DNA from: an uncultured Clostridia bacterium
Lineage (GTDB): Bacteria; Bacillota; Clostridia; Oscillospirales; Oscillospiraceae
Length of the DNA: 38,264 nt
Assembly (NCBI GenBank): GCA_947572235.1
Contig: CANPBB010000013.1
Coordinates: forward strand, 1-38,264
Direction: 5' to 3'
The notes below the pieces were generated by a model that did no database searches, was not told where the DNA came from, and saw nothing but the letters and a program-made list of their open reading frames with translations. Position 1 is the stretch's first letter, and every line of letters starts with the position of its first letter. Of this stretch, positions 30,402-38,157 are shown one piece after another. A program made the position numbers and the translations under genes.

Positions 30402-32537
30402 ATGGTGCGGGAACAGAAGTCTGTTTCCCATTGCCTCACTCTTTGCCTTACTTGGTTTCACAACAGTTTCGGCGGCACCACACCGGCCCTCAGCGGCCTT
30501 GCGGCCCTGCTCTCGGCGGTGATTCTGGGAGCCCACGCCGCCGACCTCTACTGGCCCGCCCCTCTGGGGTACACCCTCTGCTCCGCGGCGGTGCTGGGTC
30601 TGGTCCTCTTGGGGCTGTTCCTGTCGGGAAAGCTCCTGCGGGCACTCTTGGGCCGCTCCCTCCGCTGCCTCCTCTCCGCTGTTTTGCTCTACAGCGCCCT
30701 CCTTCTGATGATCTGGCGGGGTGCCGGTGAGGGAATCACAGTCCGTGTGGTGCTGGTCTCCGCCCTGATGGCCCTATCCCTGTGGCTCTTCACCGGGGCG
30801 GCCTATGCCCTGCTCCGCCTGCGCCGCCGGACGCCCACGCTGCTTATCACCGCCCTGCTCTCCGCCGGCACAGTGCTGCTCTTCGCCCTGTTCCTCTTCA
30901 CCGACGGCTTCGACGACCACTATATCCAGCGCTACCTGACCTTAGGCCCCCAGCGGGAGCCCGCCGATATCGCCCTCATCCCCGGCCCCTATTCGGTAGA
31001 CACCATGGACTACGGTACCGAGGAGGGCCTCCCCTCTGAGACCGTGAACCTCTCCCCCTTCGTCAGCCGGGACAGCGACAAGGTAAACGGCGCTTACGCC
31101 GATCTCTACTTGGACTACGACCTTACCGCCGTCCCCCTGACCGGTCGGATCTATCTGCCTGCGGGACAAAAAAACTGCCCGCTTCTGATGATTGCCCATG
31201 GCAACCACAAGATTGCCGTGGACTCCTACTTGGGCTATGACTACTTGGGGGAATATTTGGCCTCCTATGGCTACGCGGTGGTCTCGGTGGACCAGAACGC
31301 CTGCAACATGCTCACCGGGGAGAACGCCGGCCGGGCGGTGCTGCTTTTGGAACACATCGGCTGGCTGCTGGACCGCTCCGCCCAGAGGGACCATCCCCTT
31401 CATGGCCTGCTGGACGGGGAGAATATCGCCATTGCCGGCCACTCCCGAGGCGGGGAGATGATCGCCGCCGCCTACCTCTTTAACGACTACGACCGCTACT
31501 CGGAGAACGGCACCATCCGTTTTGACTACCACTACCCCATCAAAGCCCTCATCGCCATCGCCCCCACAGTGGACCAATACCGGCCCGCCGACCACAGCGT
31601 GGAGCTGACGGATATAAACTACCTCCTCCTTCACGGGGCCTGCGACCGGGACGTGACCAGCGTACAGGGCATGAAGCAGTACGAGAACATCTCCTTTACC
31701 GGCGAGGGGGACTATCTAAAGTCTGCACTGTACATCGCCGGGGCCAACCACGGCCAGTTCAACACCCTCTGGGGGGCCTACGACCAGCCCATCCCCTTCT
31801 CCAGTCTTTTGAATGTGGAAGGCCTTCTGCCGGCGGAGGAACAGCAGGCCATTGCCGCCAAGCTTATGAAAGCCTTCTTGGATCTGACCCTTCGAGGCGA
31901 CCCCAGCGGCGAGGCCCTCCTCACCGACTGGGACAGCCGGGCCGGGGAGCTCCCCGAGACGGTGTATGTCCAGTGCTATGAGCGCTCCTCCTTCCGCCCC
32001 ATCGCCGACTTTGAGGAGGACTCGGACTTGGAGACCGCCACCGGGGAGGGCGTCTCCCTCCACGCCACAGGCGTCTCTGTCTGGACAGAGGAGCGGATGA
32101 ACACCGGCGCCGCCCCGGGGACCCACGCCCTGCGCCTGCGCTGGACCGGCCGAGCGAGCTACACCGCCGGCCTGCCCCCAACCAACACCACCGGCCTCTC
32201 CCTGTCCTTCGACATCGCGGACCTAAACCGCACCCTCGCGGAGCAGGGGAACTACCGCCTCCTAAACTGCGAGGTGCGCCTCACCGACAGCCAAGGCCAT
32301 ACCGCCTCCGCCCAGCTCTCGGACTACGCCACCATCTACCCGCCCCTCCCTGTACGCACAGACAAGTTAGACTTCCTCTTCAACACCCGCACCTACCGCC
32401 ACGCCTTAGCCACCGTCACCATCCCCACCGAGGACTTCAATGCCGAGGATGGCTTCGATCCCACCAAAGTGGTGGAGCTAAGTTTCCTCTTCGACAGCAG
32501 CGGCGAGGTGATGATGGACAACATAGGCTGGAGCTGA
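30402..32537 (+). CDS. Membrane-anchored alpha/beta hydrolase with C-terminal beta domain
   Basis: 711 residues. About five membrane helices occupy the first ~170 residues. The hydrolase domain (about 250-510) has the nucleophile elbow GHSRGGEM, the Asp in LLLHGACDRDV and the His in AGANHGQFN, a complete catalytic triad of the type seen in PET-hydrolase/chlorophyllase-like alpha/beta hydrolases. The C-terminal ~180 residues (from about 535) look like a carbohydrate-binding-type beta-sandwich. The substrate is unknown; an outward-facing esterase is likely. The ATG at 30402 is nine bases from GGAGG; the ATG at 30393 abuts that site and is rejected. Second gene behind the T-box. Confidence 0.85.
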   Translation: MVREQKSVSHCLTLCLTWFHNSFGGTTPALSGLAALLSAVILGAHAADLYWPAPLGYTLCSAAVLGLVLLGLFLSGKLLRALLGRSLRCLLSAVLLYSALLLMIWRGAGEGITVRVVLVSALMALSLWLFTGAAYALLRLRRRTPTLLITALLSAGTVLLFALFLFTDGFDDHYIQRYLTLGPQREPADIALIPGPYSVDTMDYGTEEGLPSETVNLSPFVSRDSDKVNGAYADLYLDYDLTAVPLTGRIYLPAGQKNCPLLMIAHGNHKIAVDSYLGYDYLGEYLASYGYAVVSVDQNACNMLTGENAGRAVLLLEHIGWLLDRSAQRDHPLHGLLDGENIAIAGHSRGGEMIAAAYLFNDYDRYSENGTIRFDYHYPIKALIAIAPTVDQYRPADHSVELTDINYLLLHGACDRDVTSVQGMKQYENISFTGEGDYLKSALYIAGANHGQFNTLWGAYDQPIPFSSLLNVEGLLPAEEQQAIAAKLMKAFLDLTLRGDPSGEALLTDWDSRAGELPETVYVQCYERSSFRPIADFEEDSDLETATGEGVSLHATGVSVWTEERMNTGAAPGTHALRLRWTGRASYTAGLPPTNTTGLSLSFDIADLNRTLAEQGNYRLLNCEVRLTDSQGHTASAQLSDYATIYPPLPVRTDKLDFLFNTRTYRHALATVTIPTEDFNAEDGFDPTKVVELSFLFDSSGEVMMDNIGWS

Positions 32538-32544
32538 TCCGCCG

Positions 32545-32700
32545 CACTCAATTAGGAATGAGGAATTTTTTCCCAGAAAAACCTGCTTGTTCACCCCACA
32601 TCCATTTCAAATCCCATCCCGCCAAAGGCGGGATACCACAACTCCTAACTCAAAAAATCCCCTATCCAAAAATAATTCCTAATTCAAAAAACGGAGGTAT
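32545..32700. repeat. Intergenic region with AATTAGGAAT/ATTCCTAATT units
   Basis: AATTAGGAATGAGGAATTTTT (32550-32570), CCTAACTCAAAAAATC and ATTCCTAATTCAAAAAA near 32680 form loosely inverted, heptamer-based repeats; a GC hairpin ATCCCGCC/GGCGGGAT lies between them near 32620. No convincing promoter or gene is seen, so alaS may depend on readthrough from the T-box operon. Confidence 0.5.
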
Positions 32701-32706
32701 GTAACC

Positions 32707-35376
32707 ATGCACAAATCATACGGCCTCAACGAATTGCGGGAGATGTTCCTGAAGTTCTTTGAGAGCAAGAACCACCTGCGCCTGCCCAGCTACTCCCTGA
32801 TCCCCAAGGATGACGCCTCCCTGCTGCTCATCAACAGCGGCATGGCCCCCATGAAGCCCTTCTTCACCGGGGAGGCGGAGCCCCCCCGCCGACGGGTGTG
32901 CACCTGCCAGAAGTGCATCCGCACCGGCGACATCGAGAACATCGGCAAGACCGCCCGCCACGGCACCTACTTCGAGATGCTGGGCAATTTCTCCTTTGGC
33001 GACTATTTTAAGCGCGAGGCCATCCACTGGACTTGGGAATTCCTCACTTCCCCCCAGTGGGTGGGCTTGGAGCCGGACCGGCTCTACCCCTCCGTCTTCG
33101 CCGGCAATGAGACCACCCCCGCCGACGAGGAGGCCTTCGCCATCTGGCGGGACGAGATCGGCATTCCCGAGGACCACATCTTCAAGTTCGGCAAGGCAGA
33201 CAACTTCTGGGAGCACGGCAGCGGCCCCTGCGGCCCCTGCTCCGAGGTCTACTACGACCGGGGGGCGGCATACGGCTGCGGCAAGCCCGGCTGCACCGTG
33301 GGCTGCGACTGCGACCGGTATATCGAGGTATGGAACAATGTGTTCTCCCAGTTCAACAACGACGGCGAGGGCCACTACACCGAGCTGAAGCAGAAGAACA
33401 TCGACACCGGCATGGGGCTGGAGCGCTTGGCCTGCGTCAGCCAGAATGTGGCCTCCCTCTTCGACGTGGATACGGTGATGAACATCACCCGCAAGGTCAG
33501 CGAGATCACCGGCGCCCACTATGGCGAGAGCGCCAAGACCGATGTGAGCCTCCGCGTCATCACCGACCACATCCGCTCCGCTACCATGATGATCTGCGAC
33601 GGCGTCCTGCCCTCCAACGAGGGCCGTGGCTACGTCCTCCGCCGCCTCCTCCGCCGAGCCGCCCGCCACGGGAAGCTCCTTGGCGTGAACCGTCCCTTCC
33701 TCTACGAGGTCTGCGCCACAGTGATCCATGAGAACCAGTGCGCCTACCCGGACCTCTTGGAGAAGCGGGACTATATCACCCGGATCATCCGCATGGAGGA
33801 GGAGAACTTCGCCAAGACCATCGACGGCGGCATGAAAATCTTCTCCGAGATGCTCGCCGGCCATCAGGAGAAGGGCGAAAAAACCTTCTCCGGCACCGAT
33901 GCCTTCAAGCTCTACGACACCTATGGCTTCCCCATCGACCTCACCGCCGAGATGGTGGCTGAGCAGGGCATGAGTGTGGATCAAGAGGGCTTCCAAGCCC
34001 TCATGGAGGAGCAGCGCCAGCGGGCCCGGAAGGCCCGGGAGGCCTTGGGCGACTTAGGCTGGGCCGGCGTAGAGTTCGGCAAGGAGGTCCCCGCCACCGA
34101 GTTCATAGGCTACGATTACAACACTACCGAGGACGCAAAGATCGTGGCCTTAGTGGTGGAGAACGAGCAGGCCGAGGCCCTGATGGAGGGCGTGGAGGGC
34201 ATCATCGTCTTGGACAAAACCCCTTTCTACGCCGAGATGGGCGGTCAGGTGGCGGACCATGGCGTGATCAGCACCAAGGCTCTTGAAAATCTCTTTCAGG
34301 TCACAGACGTACAGAAAAACAAGGGCGGCAAATATATGCACTACGGCAAGGTGGTGAAGGGTTCCTTCCAAGCGGGTCAGACGGTCTCCGCCTCCATCGA
34401 CCTGTCCCGCCGGCAGGCCATTGCCCGGGCCCACAGCGCCACCCACCTGCTCCACGCCGCCCTGCGGCAGGTCTTGGGCACCCATGTTCAGCAGGCCGGC
34501 TCCTTGGTGGAGCTGGATCTCCTTCGCTTCGACTTCACCCACTTCTCCGCCATGACCGCCGGGGAGCTCAGCGAGGTGGAGCGGACAGTCAACGACTTCA
34601 TTCTCTACGGCTATCCCATCAAGACCGAGGAGCTCTCTATGGAGGAGGCCAAGAGCCGGGGGGCCATTGCCCTGTTCAGCGAGAAGTACGGCGACACTGT
34701 CCGGGTTGTCACCATGGGGGACTGCTCCATGGAGCTCTGCGGCGGCACCCACTTGGACAACACCGCCAAGGCCGGCCCCTTCCGCATCACCGCCGAGTTC
34801 TCCGTGGCCAGCGGCGTCCGCCGCATTGAGGCCACCGTGGGCCACTGCACCATTGACATTCTCAGCCGCAACCATGCCCTGCTCCTCCACCTGGCGGAGC
34901 TAATGAAGGTAAAGCCCAACGAGCTGGAGCACAAGGCGGAGCAGCAGATCTTAGAGATCCGGGAGCTGCGCCAGACCATCGAGAAGCTGAAGGCCAAGGA
35001 GTTCCTCGGCGAGACAGACCAAGTTCTCATGAGCGGCAAGCAGGTAAAGGGGCTGAAGGTGGTCTCCTTCTCCCGCAGCGGCCTCAGCGCCGACGATCTC
35101 CGTAAGATGGGCGACTTCCTCCGGGACAAGGAGCCCACAGTGGCGGCCCTCTTGGCGGCGGTCAACGGGGAGAAAATCACCTTCCTTGCCGTCTGCGGCA
35201 AGGAAGCCGTAGCCCGCGGCGTAAAGGCCGGGGACATCATCAAAGCCATCGCTCCCATCTGCGGCGGCAAGGGCGGCGGCAAACCGGACAGCGCCATGGG
35301 CGGCGGCACCGACCTTCTCAAGCTGGACGACGCCTTGGCAGCATTAGACGACTTCGTCAGCGAAAAGGCCAACTGA
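32707..35376 (+). CDS. alaS: Alanyl-tRNA synthetase
   Basis: 889 residues, full length for a bacterial AlaRS, which charges tRNA-Ala and hydrolyses mischarged Ser/Gly-tRNA. Class II motifs are evident: the aminoacylation domain starts with ELREMFLKFFESKNH, has SYSLIPKDDASLLLINSGMA-type motif 2 region (SLLLINSGMAPMKPFF) and RTGDIENIGKTARHGTYFEM. The zinc-binding editing domain carries AHSATHLLHAALRQVLG (HxxxH) and SMELCGGTHLDNT. The C-Ala domain ends with GGKGGGKPDSAMGGG. GGAGG lies nine bases before the ATG. The nearest leader control is the alanine T-box 2.7 kb upstream. Confidence 0.98.
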   Translation: MHKSYGLNELREMFLKFFESKNHLRLPSYSLIPKDDASLLLINSGMAPMKPFFTGEAEPPRRRVCTCQKCIRTGDIENIGKTARHGTYFEMLGNFSFGDYFKREAIHWTWEFLTSPQWVGLEPDRLYPSVFAGNETTPADEEAFAIWRDEIGIPEDHIFKFGKADNFWEHGSGPCGPCSEVYYDRGAAYGCGKPGCTVGCDCDRYIEVWNNVFSQFNNDGEGHYTELKQKNIDTGMGLERLACVSQNVASLFDVDTVMNITRKVSEITGAHYGESAKTDVSLRVITDHIRSATMMICDGVLPSNEGRGYVLRRLLRRAARHGKLLGVNRPFLYEVCATVIHENQCAYPDLLEKRDYITRIIRMEEENFAKTIDGGMKIFSEMLAGHQEKGEKTFSGTDAFKLYDTYGFPIDLTAEMVAEQGMSVDQEGFQALMEEQRQRARKAREALGDLGWAGVEFGKEVPATEFIGYDYNTTEDAKIVALVVENEQAEALMEGVEGIIVLDKTPFYAEMGGQVADHGVISTKALENLFQVTDVQKNKGGKYMHYGKVVKGSFQAGQTVSASIDLSRRQAIARAHSATHLLHAALRQVLGTHVQQAGSLVELDLLRFDFTHFSAMTAGELSEVERTVNDFILYGYPIKTEELSMEEAKSRGAIALFSEKYGDTVRVVTMGDCSMELCGGTHLDNTAKAGPFRITAEFSVASGVRRIEATVGHCTIDILSRNHALLLHLAELMKVKPNELEHKAEQQILEIRELRQTIEKLKAKEFLGETDQVLMSGKQVKGLKVVSFSRSGLSADDLRKMGDFLRDKEPTVAALLAAVNGEKITFLAVCGKEAVARGVKAGDIIKAIAPICGGKGGGKPDSAMGGGTDLLKLDDALAALDDFVSEKAN

Positions 35377-35400
35377 GTCCCCAGACGCAAATAGAACCAT

Positions 35401-35438
35401 AAAAAAAGCCCCCAGGCGGTGCGCCGCACCGTCTGGGG
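35401..35438 (-). terminator. Hairpin after alaS with U tract only on the minus strand
   Basis: 35410-35422 pairs with 35426-35438 (one G-T). Read on the minus strand it is followed by T7; on the plus strand no T run follows. It would chiefly stop antisense transcription into alaS; forward termination is doubtful, so the cupin gene may be co-transcribed. Confidence 0.6.
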
Positions 35439-35511
35439 AGAACAAATAGGCCGCAAAGCACAGCTTTTATCCAAAACAAAACCCCCACAACAAAAAAGGA
35501 GGAGCACAGCA

Positions 35512-35841
35512 ATGATCGTAGATTTTTCCAAGATGGAAGAAAAGGTACTGCCCAGCTTCATGGGCGGCGAGGGCGCGCTGCGGGCCAATCTGCGCGTAGA
35601 CGAGGCCGGCAAGATCCTGCACGGCATCCTGGATCCCGGCTGCTCCATCGGTATGCACACCCATGAGAGCGGCTACGAGGTCATCTACATCCTTAAAGGC
35701 GAGGGCAAGGTGATCTACGACGGTGAGGAACTGCCCCTCTCCGCCGGCATGTGCCACTACTGCCCCAACGGCCACACCCACAGCCTCATAAACAACAGCG
35801 GCGGAGCACTGGAGTTCTTCGCCGTGGTGCCGCTGAAGTAA
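35512..35841 (+). CDS. Single-domain cupin protein
   Basis: 109 residues forming one cupin barrel. Motif 1 is GMHTHESGYEVIYILKGEG with the metal-ligand His and Glu residues, motif 2 is YCPNGHTHSLINN. Such small cupins bind a metal or small sugar-like ligands; substrate unknown. AAGGAGG lies about nine bases before the ATG at 35512. The HIT-family gene follows 15 bp later. Confidence 0.9.
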   Translation: MIVDFSKMEEKVLPSFMGGEGALRANLRVDEAGKILHGILDPGCSIGMHTHESGYEVIYILKGEGKVIYDGEELPLSAGMCHYCPNGHTHSLINNSGGALEFFAVVPLK

Positions 35842-35856
35842 AAGGAGGGAACCCCC

Positions 35857-36201
35857 ATGTCCGACTGTTTATTCTGCAAGATCATCGCCGGGGAGATCCC
35901 CAGCAATAAGGTCTACGAGGACGAGCTCTGCTACGCCTTCTACGACATCGCCCCACAGGCCCCCACCCACTTCTTGGTGGTACCCAAGGCGCATATCCAG
36001 TCCGTCTCCGCCGTCACGGAGGAAACAGCTCCCACAGTGGGCCACATCTTCGCGGTGATCGCCCAACTGTCCAAGGAGCTTGGCTTTTCCGATGCGGGAT
36101 ACCGTGTCGTCTCCAACATCGGCGAAGCGGGCCAGCAGACGGTTCCGCACCTCCACTTTCACGTTCTGGCCGGAAGGGACATGACTTGGCCCCCAGGCTG
36201 A
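35857..36201 (+). CDS. HIT-family nucleotide hydrolase (HinT-like)
   Basis: 114 residues. The start SDCLFCKIIAGEIPSNKVYE and the histidine triad HLHFHVL (HxHxHxx) near residue 98 are diagnostic of the HinT branch, purine nucleoside phosphoramidases. FLVVPKAHIQSVSAV and GYRVVSNIGEAGQQTV complete the fold. AGGAGGG precedes the ATG. Likely co-transcribed with the cupin gene and ended by the terminator at 36205. Confidence 0.95.
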   Translation: MSDCLFCKIIAGEIPSNKVYEDELCYAFYDIAPQAPTHFLVVPKAHIQSVSAVTEETAPTVGHIFAVIAQLSKELGFSDAGYRVVSNIGEAGQQTVPHLHFHVLAGRDMTWPPG

Positions 36202-36204
36202 CAA

Positions 36205-36243
36205 AAAGCCCGCCCTCCACGCATAACGCGGAGGGCGGGCTTT
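36205..36243. terminator. Bidirectional terminator between HIT and rpsU
   Basis: 36205-36218 pairs exactly with 36230-36243 (14 bp, 11-base loop), flanked by A and T runs. It serves the converging HIT and rpsU genes. Confidence 0.9.
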
Positions 36244-36249
36244 ACCCTT

Positions 36250-36435
36250 TTAATAGTATCTCTTGTTGCGATTCTTCCGTGCCGCCTCGCTCTTCTTGCG
36301 ACGCTTCACGCTGGGGCTCTCGTAATGCTCTCTCTTACGGACCTCGGCCAGAACGCCGGCCTTGGCACAGCTGCGCTTAAAACGCTTCAGCGCGCTGTCC
36401 AGAGACTCATTTTCCTTGACGTGAACTTCAGACAT
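36250..36435 (-). CDS. rpsU: 30S ribosomal protein S21
   Basis: 61 residues, highly basic: [20 protein letters not shown] then [16 protein letters not shown] and a Lys/Arg tail. S21 sits near the anti-Shine-Dalgarno end of 16S rRNA and is needed for initiation. GGAGGG lies about eight bases before the ATG. It has a near-consensus promoter with a ~70-nt leader that contains small hairpins (for example GCATCT/AGATGC next to the ribosome binding site), which could be regulatory. Confidence 0.97.
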   Translation of the reverse strand: MSEVHVKENESLDSALKRFKRSCAKAGVLAEVRKREHYESPSVKRRKKSEAARKNRNKRYY

Positions 36436-36512
36436 CTATATTTCCCTCCCTCCGCCGCATCTGGCTTCATCCAAGATGCTTTAAGGGCCAATAACATGGC
36501 TTTACCTGTAGC

Positions 36513-36541
36513 ATTATACAGATTTCTTCTCCGCTTGTCAA
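36513..36541 (-). promoter_or_regulatory. Consensus sigma-A promoter of rpsU
   Basis: On the minus strand, TTGACA (36541-36536), 17 bp, TATAAT (36518-36513). Confidence 0.92.
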
Positions 36542-36599
36542 GGGAAAACTTCAAAAATCACCCAAAAATCGTAAAGTTTTCTCCGGCACCCCCGCCCTT

Positions 36600-36911
36600 T
36601 TACCGATAGCGTACCGCCGTACCATAGGCGATGACCTCCGCCGCCCCCTGCATCACCGCAGAGGAGCCGTAGCGGATGTTGATCACCGCATCCGCTTGGA
36701 GAGCCTCCGCCTCGTCCACCATACGCTTCACGGCGATCTGACGGGCCTCGTTGAGCATCTCGGTATAGCCAGTGATCTCACCGCCCACCAGCGTTTTCAT
36801 CCCCGCCATAAAATCCTTACCTAAGTTCTTAGACTGCACCACAGTCCCCTTTACAATCCCCAGCACCTCAAACTCCCGTCCGGGGATATAGTCAATATTG
36901 ATCAGCAGCAT
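36600..36911 (-). CDS. YbjQ/UPF0145 family protein
   Basis: 103 residues, soluble. IPGREFEVLGIVKGTVVQSK at the N-terminus, GGEITGYTEMLNEARQIAVKRM and DAVINIRYGSSAV are the hallmarks of YbjQ, a small oligomer-forming family annotated as heavy-metal binding on weak evidence. It is the last gene of the MerR operon. The start at 36911 (MLLINIDY) lies inside the tail of the preceding gene, whose GAAGGAGGAGAA codons serve as its ribosome binding site; a longer in-frame start at 36935 lacks a site. No clear terminator follows before the rpsU promoter. Confidence 0.92.
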   Translation of the reverse strand: MLLINIDYIPGREFEVLGIVKGTVVQSKNLGKDFMAGMKTLVGGEITGYTEMLNEARQIAVKRMVDEAEALQADAVINIRYGSSAVMQGAAEVIAYGTAVRYR

Positions 36912-37146
36912 TCTGTTCTCCTCCTTCAATTTCACGAAATCTCTCTTTGACTACGACAATAGTAAACGGAATCGGAATCAGCGACAGCGCCGCCAGCAGC
37001 CCCAACAACGCCCTTCCCCAGCCGGGAAGGTCCGCCAGCACCGACAGACAGGCGCAGACTATGGCAAAGACGCCCCGCAGCAGGACAAACATCAGGGCCG
37101 TGCGGACCACCGCCCGCTTCTGCTGCGCCTCAGTACTTCCGGGCAT
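36892..37146 (-). CDS. Small two-span membrane protein with conserved EI-GGE tail (second)
   Basis: 84 residues. Two hydrophobic spans (about 17-37 and 48-70) are followed by the cytoplasmic tail ERFREIEGGEQNAADQY. The tail matches those of the neighbouring MerR protein and the other small membrane protein: R(I/L/F)(K/R)EI(Q/E)xGE, then acidic or polar residues, and a final Tyr. The start at 37146 (MPGSTEAQQKR) overlaps the previous gene by 17 bases and uses its tail codons (GGGGAGGAAGAGG) as ribosome binding site; the longer frame to 37173 is rejected. No known family recognised. Confidence 0.8.
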   Translation of the reverse strand: MPGSTEAQQKRAVVRTALMFVLLRGVFAIVCACLSVLADLPGWGRALLGLLAALSLIPIPFTIVVVKERFREIEGGEQNAADQY

Positions 37147-37393
37147 CCTCTTCCTCCCCTCCCTGGATCTCACGCAGGCGCTGGCGCAGGGCGGCCAAGA
37201 TCCCCACCACCACCGCCAGACCCATGAGGGCGTAGAACCCCAAAATCGCTCCTGTCAGCAGGCTGGCACTGCCCGCGCCCAAAATCCCCGCCCCGACGGT
37301 CAGCACCACCAGCAGCATCGCCCCGGTCACCACAGCGGCCGACGCCACAGCCCCCCGCTTCTTCCTGTCAGTATGGTCAGTATTGTTTCGCAT
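37130..37393 (-). CDS. Small two-span membrane protein with conserved EI-GGE tail (first)
   Basis: 87 residues: a basic N-terminus, two hydrophobic spans (about 14-38 and 42-66) and the tail QRLREIQGGEEEDARKY. It is a likely paralogue of the membrane half of the upstream MerR protein, from which it differs mainly by lacking the DNA-binding part. Start ATG at 37393 overlaps merR by 17 bases; GGAGG six bases upstream is part of the merR GEEED codons. Function unknown; it may pair with the MerR membrane helices. Confidence 0.8.
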   Translation of the reverse strand: MRNNTDHTDRKKRGAVASAAVVTGAMLLVVLTVGAGILGAGSASLLTGAILGFYALMGLAVVVGILAALRQRLREIQGGEEEDARKY

Positions 37394-38027
37394 CCTCTTC
37401 CTCCCCCCTCTGAATCTCCTTGATCCGCTGGAACAGGGCCAGCAGCACCCCTAAGAGGATTGCCCCCGGAATGGCCATAAACACCGCCAGCAGCGGCAGG
37501 GGCGGCGCCTCCGCTGGGTCTGTGAAGTAGCCCCAGAGCATCATGGCGATCAGCGCCACCATCAGCGCGCTGACCAGCACCGCCATCACCACGGCCCCCG
37601 CGTAGCGCACAGGCTTCGCGTCCTGACGCTGCCGGTTCTCAAAGGTGGTCCCCGTCTGTTCCATCCGCTCCATCTCCTCCAAAAGCGCCCCGGCGTCCAG
37701 AGCGTCCATGCGTTCCTCCCGCTCCTTCAGCCGGCGGCAGAGCTCCACAGACTGTTCCAAGCTGCGCTGCTCCCGCTCCAGTGTAATCAGATGCCGCCGC
37801 ATCCCGTCGGCCACAGTGTAGACACCAGACTGCATCTGACGGATCTCCTCAATCGGCAGACCGATCTTCCGAAGGAGCTTGATCCGCCGAAGAACCTCCA
37901 CCTCCTCCTCGCCGTACTCCCGGTAGCCGTTCAGCCCCCGCCGGGGACTGAGAAGCCCCTGCTCCTCATAGAAGCGTATGTTCTTGACCGTGATCCCCAC
38001 CGCCTGCTCCACCTCGTGAATCTTCAC
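37377..38027 (-). CDS. Membrane-anchored MerR-family regulator
   Basis: 216 residues. The N-terminal MerR helix-turn-helix and wing (IHEVEQAVGITVKNIRFYEE, then GLNGYREYGEEEVEVLRRI) are followed by a long dimerisation coiled coil (about 70-125). Instead of a ligand domain there are two membrane helices (about 143-167 and 177-199) and the tail QRIKEIQRGEEEDAKQY. The start is a GTG at 38027 with AGGAGG eight bases upstream; an ATG at 38072 would overlap the -10 of its own promoter and is rejected. It heads a four-gene operon and probably controls it. Confidence 0.88.
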   Translation of the reverse strand: MKIHEVEQAVGITVKNIRFYEEQGLLSPRRGLNGYREYGEEEVEVLRRIKLLRKIGLPIEEIRQMQSGVYTVADGMRRHLITLEREQRSLEQSVELCRRLKEREERMDALDAGALLEEMERMEQTGTTFENRQRQDAKPVRYAGAVVMAVLVSALMVALIAMMLWGYFTDPAEAPPLPLLAVFMAIPGAILLGVLLALFQRIKEIQRGEEEDAKQY

Positions 38028-38070
38028 GATCTCTTCCTCCTTTCTCTCATCCATTTCCTGTTCCGCGTTC

Positions 38071-38101
38071 ACTCTACACCCTCCATAAGGGGGAAGGTCA
38101 A
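38071..38101 (-). promoter_or_regulatory. MerR-type promoter with 19-bp spacer and dyad
   Basis: On the minus strand, TTGACC (38101-38096), 19 bp, TAGAGT (38076-38071). The overlong spacer contains ACCTTCC and GGAGGGT as an inverted repeat, the arrangement MerR proteins twist to activate transcription. Transcription would start near 38064, 37 bp before the GTG. Confidence 0.78.
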
Positions 38102-38157
38102 TAGTTTTTCATGAATTTCTTAAAAAATGCGTTTCTCCCCTATAGAGAAGCGGCGGC

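Noticed and set aside
37797-38114. Plus-strand open frame opposite the MerR gene
   Set aside because: Antisense shadow of the MerR coding sequence and its promoter; no ribosome binding site or known motif.
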